From the NCBI RefSeq assembly GCF_000210295.1, contig NC_026743.1:2046001-2110000 (forward strand): a DNA stretch of 64,000 nucleotides. The letters are read 5' to 3'. Origin of the DNA: Trypanosoma brucei gambiense DAL972. Lineage: Eukaryota; Euglenozoa; Kinetoplastea; Trypanosomatida; Trypanosomatidae. The first letter of the stretch is position 1. Every line of letters starts with the position of its first letter. The position numbers and the translations under genes are program-made. Of this stretch, positions 57,720-64,000 are shown one piece after another. Under the pieces are notes generated by a model. That model saw only the letters and a list, made by a program, of their open reading frames with translations, was not told the origin of the DNA and made no database searches.

Positions 57720-59477
57720 ATGGTATTCGACAAGGAGTTGAGGAATGCTGATAACTGGCGCCTTTACCACCTTTTAGAGTTGGAGCCACCAGTGACAGCA
57801 AAGCAGGTGCAATGGCTCTTCCGCAAGGTGACGTTACGCCACCACTTCTACCAGGCATATAATATACTGCGTGATGAGGAGCGGAAGAGCCTTTATGATT
57901 CACTGGGTGAAAACTTTGTTGGCTACCTTAACAGTGGCAGCTGGGGACCACTTATTCAACTACTCGGCGCTAAGGCAACAGTAGCCGTCTGCTGCGGCGT
58001 ATGGGTTCTGATGATTCTGCTCATGTTGTTCTTTTTCTTGGCTGTTGGCGCCCGTGCGGATCGTCTTATCACGTGGACGTGGATGCAGGTGGCTGCTCCC
58101 GGTTTGACAGTAACTCTCATTGTGCTTATCGCGACGGCAGTGGCCATGGCGGTTAGCTTTTTCCTACGGCAGCCGAAAGAGGAAGGCATGCGATTCGTGG
58201 ACCGCATTCCTGCGATCGGTAATTTTGTCGCTGCCTTCTTCTACTGCATCTTTGCCTTCATTGGGGCGTCAACGGTGGACAGTTATGCACCTCAGCGGCA
58301 TAACAACTACGCGCCATACTTTGCTTTGCCTATCCTGGCTGATGTCATATATTATCTTTCTACCATGGTGTGGCGGTGGCCCCGCAACCGGCGTCTGGAC
58401 CTGGAGGTTGGCATGCAGGAGTCTAAGCCCATCTTGTGGTATGCTCCGTGCGTGTTCGCCGGTCTTCACATCATTTTGTCAATCGTCCAATGGGTCCTCC
58501 TTGCGCAGCGTGTTGACCGTATAATTAAAATCAGTTGGTACGCTGCCGCAAGCCCTATTGCCGTCCGTGCTGTGGTACGTGTTGCTGAGTCATGTATGAC
58601 CAGTTTGGCGCGGCGTGCCATTGGTATTAAGAGCGTATTGGGCGTTGTCTTTGACACCTTAGGCTCTTTGTTCTTCAATGGTTTATTGTTTTGCTCCGTG
58701 TTCTTTACAGCAGCCCGCTTTGTTCGCGGGAGGAGGGTGGTTCCCCTGATTCTCGTCTTTTTACCGGTATACTTGGTGCTATTTTATCTGCTTTTCTGCA
58801 CTATATACACGCTTTTTTACCTCCTGAGGAGAATCACGGAGAATGCGCGTGAGGAGCGGATGAATAACCTCAAGTGGACTCCTGTGGAACCTCAGGTCGG
58901 CGACAAGGTGGTTCCGACGTTGCTGCGTGACTTTGATGCCTCTGAACGCATCATTTGGGATGACATTGATGATGATAGCACTATGCAATATTCCACCGGG
59001 TATGATGAAGTTACATTTGAAACTGAGGGTTATGATGACTATGAAACTGGTGAGGAGGAGGAGGACGAGGAGGAAGAGGAGTTATTTGCACGAGGCGCTA
59101 TGGTTTCTGGTTCCTCCGCACCTCAAACTGCACCTGCGCATCAGCGCAACGTTCCTTTATCACGTCAAGAAAGCGAATTGGTAATTGATGATGATCACTC
59201 TGTGGTTACAATTGAGAGCAGTGAAGAGCAGCCCGTGAGGCGTCATCATGCATACCACGACCCCTATGAGTCAAGAACTGGCACAGGATTAGTAGGCCCA
59301 CAAAGTGAAACGGAGTACACTCAATATGATACTAATAACGACGCTTATGAAGTGGGTGATACAAATTTAGAATCTGAATGCGCCTCCTCCGATACTTCCA
59401 GTAGTTTTGAAGCCTCCGGGACGGCTCATTCTGAAAGGCATCAGGACCCACCTTCTGAAAATGTGCGACGAAATTAG
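57720..59477 (+). CDS. Multi-span membrane protein with J-like domain lacking HPD
   Basis: The protein has 585 residues, starting at ATG 57720. Residues about 10-65 begin like a J domain: NADNWRLYHLLELEP (helix I), VTAKQVQWLFRKVTLRHH (helix II), then FYQAYNILRDEERKSLYDSL (helix III and IV). The HPD signature and the start of helix III, which should follow RHH, are missing, as if about 13 residues had been deleted in frame. After this come multiple hydrophobic segments (around 75-400, about eight or nine), then an acidic cytosolic tail with a Glu/Asp run (TGEEEEDEEEEELF near residues 440-455) and a Ser-rich C-terminus. J proteins with membrane spans occur in the ER and secretory pathway, but loss of HPD removes Hsp70 stimulation. 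It could be a pseudo-J scaffold. No transporter family was recognised with confidence. Confidence 0.82.
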   Translation: MVFDKELRNADNWRLYHLLELEPPVTAKQVQWLFRKVTLRHHFYQAYNILRDEERKSLYDSLGENFVGYLNSGSWGPLIQLLGAKATVAVCCGVWVLMILLMLFFFLAVGARADRLITWTWMQVAAPGLTVTLIVLIATAVAMAVSFFLRQPKEEGMRFVDRIPAIGNFVAAFFYCIFAFIGASTVDSYAPQRHNNYAPYFALPILADVIYYLSTMVWRWPRNRRLDLEVGMQESKPILWYAPCVFAGLHIILSIVQWVLLAQRVDRIIKISWYAAASPIAVRAVVRVAESCMTSLARRAIGIKSVLGVVFDTLGSLFFNGLLFCSVFFTAARFVRGRRVVPLILVFLPVYLVLFYLLFCTIYTLFYLLRRITENAREERMNNLKWTPVEPQVGDKVVPTLLRDFDASERIIWDDIDDDSTMQYSTGYDEVTFETEGYDDYETGEEEEDEEEEELFARGAMVSGSSAPQTAPAHQRNVPLSRQESELVIDDDHSVVTIESSEEQPVRRHHAYHDPYESRTGTGLVGPQSETEYTQYDTNNDAYEVGDTNLESECASSDTSSSFEASGTAHSERHQDPPSENVRRN

Positions 59478-61948
59478 GAGTGATGCATCGTTTTCCCCTT
59501 TCTTTCCTTAAAAAAGTGATAGAGAAGAGGAGGGAAAGGGTTGTTAAAAAATGAGTGTTGCGAAGTTATATCACATTCCATCAAAGGGGTGAGGGATCAT
59601 TAGAATCATGCTTTAGTGATGGATCCCTTTCTACTTATTCAGCGAATATCTATATGTATATGAATACGTTTTTGTGTGTACTTTCATCGCTTATTATTGC
59701 GCAGTATTGCAACTTTCCTTCTTTTTTTCCATTGGTTTAGGTTGCTTCAGTGCTGCGTTAAGATGTGAAGCGATGAATGCTCAGATGGCGGATAAGTTGT
59801 TGAGAAGTGTGAAAGCAAAGGCAAATTAAGAAAAAAAAACAATAACAATAATATGAAATGCGTTGGTCTGGAGGTTACGCTTTATGTTCTGTCGGTTCTT
59901 CATCATTAGCATGAGGAGAAGTGAAGTAGCGGAAGAGGGAAAATAAAGAAATATTTGAGAGACACGCATGCACTTGCAGGTATGTTATTAATATGTGTTT
60001 GAAGGGATGATGTGGGGAGGGGAGATACGAGTGTCTATGTACAGTCAGTGCGAAAACAACGTCAGATGGTATTTATTTTTCCTTTCTTCCTCTCTTTTTT
60101 ATCGCTCTTCTTTTGGAGGGAGAACATACGGCGATGGTGTATTTGTTCGTCTCTCTCTCTCATTTTTTTTTTTTGTAAATCCCCTTGTTCTCTTCATCTT
60201 TTATGCAAGGACGCCTCAGCGATGTGTTAGTTTGTGTTGTCTTTTGTGCGTTATTGTTGGGGTGAATTCATTTTCATACGTTTTTAGAAGGACTAGAGGA
60301 ATCATAATCGTTATCATCATCATCATCATCATTTGTTTACATATATAAATACAAATACAAATATATTTGTCGAGATGCCTACGAGTGATGTGAAGTGATG
60401 AAAGGCTAAGAAAAGGAAAAGAAAGAAAGGAAGAGAAGGAAAGAAGGAATGAATGAATGCGTTGCAAAGGCAAACAAAAGGAAGAATGGGACGAAGGAAG
60501 TGACATTGATTTAGCTCCACAGCGAGTGTTTGTACGTTTGTGGCTTTTTCTTGGTGTTTCTCCATTCTTCTCTATTTTTCTCTTTTATGCTCATTTTCTT
60601 CTTTTTGTTATGCTTTGTTACGTTATTTTGCGTTACTTATATTTTTGTTGTTGTTGCTCGAAAAAAGATAAGAAAATCAACTTCACGGGTTAAGTTTCAT
60701 TTTTATTTTCTTTCTTCGAATCTCCGTGCATGGCGTGAGGAGCTACCGAGTGGTGAGTAATTTACCTCCGGATTTGTTTTTACCGCGCCGGAGGGAGAAT
60801 TGAGGCGGGGGGAAAATATTCGAATCGTCAGAATGAGAGGAGGGAAGTTAAGAGGGAGGCGATGAAAAATAAGAAGGGCAGCATCAAAACGAAAAAAAAA
60901 AAGAGAAGAGAAATAAAATAAACAAAAATAATTAAAAGAGGAAAGGAGGGGGGAAAAAAAAATGAAAAGCAAAGGATTTGGGAGGAGTCTTGCTTATTTT
61001 TATATTTTTTTCAGCTAGACTTCGACGGATGATAATATTGGTGCCATCATTGCCATATATGTGGTAGTGGTGCCTCTGTTCCATTTTGCGTGTAGATGAT
61101 TGTGAATTTGAAAAAGAAAAAAAGACGATGCAATGCAACACGTTTAGAGGTCTTTTTCTTTTCTTTCTTTTTTTTTTGTGGTGTCATGCTATTTTCCATT
61201 TTCTTTCCAAGTTGATGCAATGGAAAGCGGATGCGGTGGAGAATTTCTCCCCTGTTTTTTTTTGTTTTTTTTATATCGCAGGGTGTGGTGTGTTGCTCGT
61301 CTTCCCCTTTAGTATTGTTTTGTTTCCAGTGAACGAAGCAGTAGCGGGGGGGGGAGAGAAGCGAAAAAAAAGACATTGAAAAAAAAACAATAATTGGTCT
61401 AATCTGCTTTATTGTTTTTTTTATTTTATTGTGAAATCATCATTTAGCCGCTGCATTCAAATTCCTTGCACTTTTGTTTTCTTCATTCCGTCTTTTCTTC
61501 TCCATTCCTTTGGGCTTACATTCCATCCTGTTTTTTTTAACTCGTTTAATTGTGTCGGAGGGTACTTGTGGAGGATATGATGGGAATGTAAACATGCAAA
61601 TGGCAAGAAAAGGGAGTACTACAGATTTCTGACAAATAAATATATATAAGTATATGAAAATTATATATATATATATATATTTATTTATTTGCGTAAATAT
61701 CAATGATGTAAAATCATTTAATAAATGTGGTGAAAATAATTCCAGTCCTGTGGAGGAAAACGAGAAAAAAGATATGAATTTAGGTGATGTAGAAGTTCTG
61801 AGGGAAGGAAAGAAGGGAAGGTTTGGAATGATGGAAAAGGAAGAGAGAAAGAAAGGAAATTGAACGAAAGAAAGAGGAACAGTTAGAGTTGCTTTTTTTT
61901 TTTCAGAAGAAAAAGGAGAAGAGGATGTTGAAGCGATTGTTAAAAGTG

Positions 61949-61979
<31 letters not shown>

Positions 61980-62373
61980 GTATTACACCCCAGTCACTTT
62001 GGACTTTCAATACTGTTGCATTGTGCTTATTCATTCGCTGCCATTACGTAGTGGTTTCATACTTGCTTTAATATACTGCCATCCCCCTCTGTTTTTCTTT
62101 TCTCTCACCCCCCTTTCTGGTTGCTCATTTATATATATATATATATGAGCAAACATTTCTATTTCTATGTGCGGTTCCATCGTGACGTTCAGCGCAATCA
62201 GTTCACGAGTGGTAGCTGACTACCGCAACCCCTTTTTTTTTGTTGCACGACTCATTTAGTGTTTGAATTGCATTTCCCTCCCCTTTGCGTGTTTATGTGT
62301 CATGTCATTTACCCATTTGTATCCTTTTCTTTTTGTTTTTAATGCTTCCCTCCCCCCGGTCTCATAAGTGAAA
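59478..62373. other. 2.9-kb intergenic desert
   Basis: No frame of convincing composition is present on either strand. The stretch has a TCATCA run (60314-60331), purine-rich blocks (60390-60500, 60790-60975), T-runs (60164-60175, 61164-61176, 61255-61271), TA runs (61663-61681, 61951-61975, 62131-62145) and an A-rich block near 61363-61390. It is the longest gene-free stretch in the window and unusually repetitive. Confidence 0.6.
61951..61975. repeat. (TA)n microsatellite
   Basis: One of three TA runs within the gene-free stretch before the final gene; the others are at about 61663-61681 and 62131-62145. Confidence 0.92.
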
Positions 62374-63240
62374 ATGGGCATGCATGAAGGGGCTACGGAG
62401 GTTTTCCAGGCCCTTGCAGTTGCGCCGCAAGAGCGCCTGGAATCATTCCTTTCCCTATTCACGGAATTGTGTCCCGCGGAATGCGCGCTCCTCGCGCTTC
62501 GTGAGCAGCAACAGCAACAGCAACAACAACAACAACAAAGTAGCAGGAAGGCGGCCACTGATATGGCAGGGGCGTCATTTACAGCTGAAGACGGCGATTT
62601 TGCAGAAAATGTTTGGCGACGCTTTAGAGAGCGGCAGGATCATAATGATGCCAATGGGACGAACTCTCACATATCAGAAGCAATGGAAGGCGAGTTGGAG
62701 GTTGTAGAGCTCGATGAAAGCACGGCTTGCAGGACGAGCTCCATGACTGCATTTCTCGAGCATGGTATGACGGATGTGGTGCCAACCGTTGGCGTATTCG
62801 TTGAAGGTTTGCAAGAGGAATTGGAAAAAAATCGTGAAGGTAAGGAGATGGAGGGAGACCTCGCGGAACCTGCTGAAGAAAGTGGAACAAATATTCTGCA
62901 GGAGGTCAATGGCGAGGGGTCCGTGGGGTATGGCGGTGTTGCGTTTGAAGGGGATCCATCAAGTGACTCGGCGTCTGATGCAGTTTCTGTTGAATCTCGG
63001 GAGAGTTCTCGCTCTGACATTAGTTTTGGAGACATCAACTTACCTGGCATCTCCGCAAGTGGTGAATCTAAGGGTGAAGAGCCAACGCCATGCCCTCATG
63101 TGTTTCTGAAAGCTGATGAAGTCAAGGGGTTGGAGGTGGATGAAGATTACGTGCAACCATTCGCGTTGGATCCATATTTTGATTACGAAGGGACTATCGT
63201 TGGAAAGTCCGTTAGGCTTCACCCCCGTGAATTTGTGTGA
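62374..63240 (+). CDS. PolyQ protein, unrecognised
   Basis: The protein has 288 residues. The frame opens with GTG at 62368, and ATG 62374 gives MGMHEGATEVFQALAVAPQE. Residues about 10-45 form a helical unit, RLESFLSLFTELCPAECALL, that weakly recalls a small helical element found in Smaug and ZCCHC2/14-type proteins (pattern of R..FL..L...C...E...L). A Gln run of about ten CAG/CAA codons (62507-62538) follows. The middle is acidic and Ser/Gly-rich, and the C-terminus has a short conserved-looking segment, YVQPFALDPYFDYEGTIVGK. No function can be given. Post-transcriptional regulation would fit the weak resemblance only. Confidence 0.75.
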   Translation: MGMHEGATEVFQALAVAPQERLESFLSLFTELCPAECALLALREQQQQQQQQQQQSSRKAATDMAGASFTAEDGDFAENVWRRFRERQDHNDANGTNSHISEAMEGELEVVELDESTACRTSSMTAFLEHGMTDVVPTVGVFVEGLQEELEKNREGKEMEGDLAEPAEESGTNILQEVNGEGSVGYGGVAFEGDPSSDSASDAVSVESRESSRSDISFGDINLPGISASGESKGEEPTPCPHVFLKADEVKGLEVDEDYVQPFALDPYFDYEGTIVGKSVRLHPREFV

Positions 63241-64000
63241 GCATGATGTCGGGTTGTGCGTTGAAAGGGCCGTTAGAACTTGATGACCTTCACTCTCCTG
63301 CCTTTCCCTCGTTCATGCAATTCGTCGGCACTGGCCCCTCTGATACAGAGTGACTTTACGTGAAAATGGTGGCAGGGTCCATGAGAGACTCCAGTTTTTG
63401 TTGGTTCAGTTGGATGTTCGTCTTTCTTGAGGGGGTTTTCTTTTCTATAAAATTGCACTCCTTTGGTTGTTTCTCCACTTGGAATGGCCGTTCCGCATTC
63501 TTTTTTTTTTTTTACCAGGGGTGTGGCTATATATCATTCATCGTGCAGGTCAACTAATGTGTGGGCTGCGGTGCTTTCGCGTCTTATGCGCATATATTCG
63601 TGTGTGCACAGACGATGGAATGCAACAGCATGGTGCCACTTTTAGTTTGAATTTCGTTTTGGCTAACTGGGATCATGACATCGTTATTTTCTTTGTGCTC
63701 TTTATATCATTCATGTTGCTCTTTTTTCCACTCACCCATTTCCTGGAAACGCTTCGTATGATTAGTATCAAAACCACCGTCACCGCCAAAACGAACGTGG
63801 TGCGTGAAGGAAAGGGTTGAAGAAGAACAACAACAATAAAACAAAACCGAAGGAGAAGGAACGAAGTGCATCCCTTGCCTGTGCAAGAGCTGCACCCTCC
63901 AGAGTCTAAAAACTAGCTAACAGAAGTGCAGGCGTGAGAAATAGGTTGCACACCGCGGCGCAGTCCACAAAAGAGAAGGAAGCGGAGAGGTAAATACACA
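63241..64000 (+). other. Intergenic, no supported gene
   Basis: T-runs at 63501-63513 and pyrimidine-rich DNA give way to A- and purine-rich sequence from about 63810 to the end, possibly the 5' UTR of the next gene outside the window. A hydrophobic 117-codon frame (63467-63820) with FFVLFISFMLLFFP is probably T-rich UTR translation. Confidence 0.5.

Noticed and set aside
63467..63820. 117-codon hydrophobic + frame
   Set aside because: Phe/Leu-rich from pyrimidine runs; no start context or acceptor immediately upstream.
1..64000. CRISPR arrays, insertion sequences, tRNA or rRNA genes, VSG or retroelements
   Set aside because: None recognised by eye. Repeats seen are microsatellites and in-frame coding repeats only.

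Overview
The window is a gene-dense, intron-free stretch of a kinetoplastid nuclear genome. About 25 protein genes lie head-to-tail, all on the + strand. They are separated by 0.25-2.9 kb of T-rich, microsatellite-rich DNA in which long polypyrimidine tracts followed by AG sit upstream of most start codons. That is the architecture of a trypanosome polycistronic unit matured by spliced-leader trans-splicing and polyadenylation. No tRNA, rRNA, transposon, VSG or strand switch was recognised. A centrin gene directly followed by a NOT10 gene, together with codon use and UTR style, points to Trypanosoma brucei or a very close relative. From memory, centrin3 and NOT10 are neighbours on T. brucei chromosome 10 (Tb927.10.8710 and .8720); this was not checked against a database.

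Layout: (1) 0.5-8.2 kb: a coiled-coil protein ending in a nearly perfect 34-residue repeat array, then a large unrecognised protein. (2) 8.6-20.7 kb: a degenerate, probably mitochondrial trifunctional-enzyme alpha-like protein, a small basic protein, an Apd1/Aim32-type thioredoxin-like [2Fe-2S] protein, a six-kelch protein, a RanBP1-domain nucleoporin-like protein, a Fis1-like tail-anchored protein, a small basic ORF and a hypothetical protein. (3) 22.3-31.7 kb: the tRNA 2-thiolation enzyme CTU1/NCS6, selenoprotein K with an in-frame UGA and a convincing SECIS hairpin, a centrin, CCR4-NOT subunit NOT10 and an ADCK2-like atypical kinase. (4) 33.7-38.3 kb: two paralogous TBC Rab-GAPs flanking a presumed mitochondrial protein. 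(5) 39.2-52.8 kb: a giant AK9/FAP42-like adenylate-kinase-related protein, an OTU1/YOD1 deubiquitinase and two coiled-coil proteins. (6) 53.6-63.2 kb: a C2-like protein, a multi-span membrane protein with a J-like domain lacking HPD, and a polyQ protein.

Trypanosome neighbours are co-transcribed but not functionally grouped like bacterial operons, so adjacency says little about shared pathways. Recurrent themes are mitochondrial proteins (TFE-like, Fis1, ADCK2 and two or three with basic N-termini), flagellum or basal-body candidates (centrin, AK9/FAP42-like and coiled-coil proteins) and membrane traffic (two TBC proteins, the J-like membrane protein). The observations most worth a second look are the SelK Sec codon plus SECIS, the catalytically eroded trifunctional-enzyme paralogue, the HPD-less J domain, the repeated YHS/TRASH-like modules in the AK9-like giant, and the freshly homogenised repeat array.
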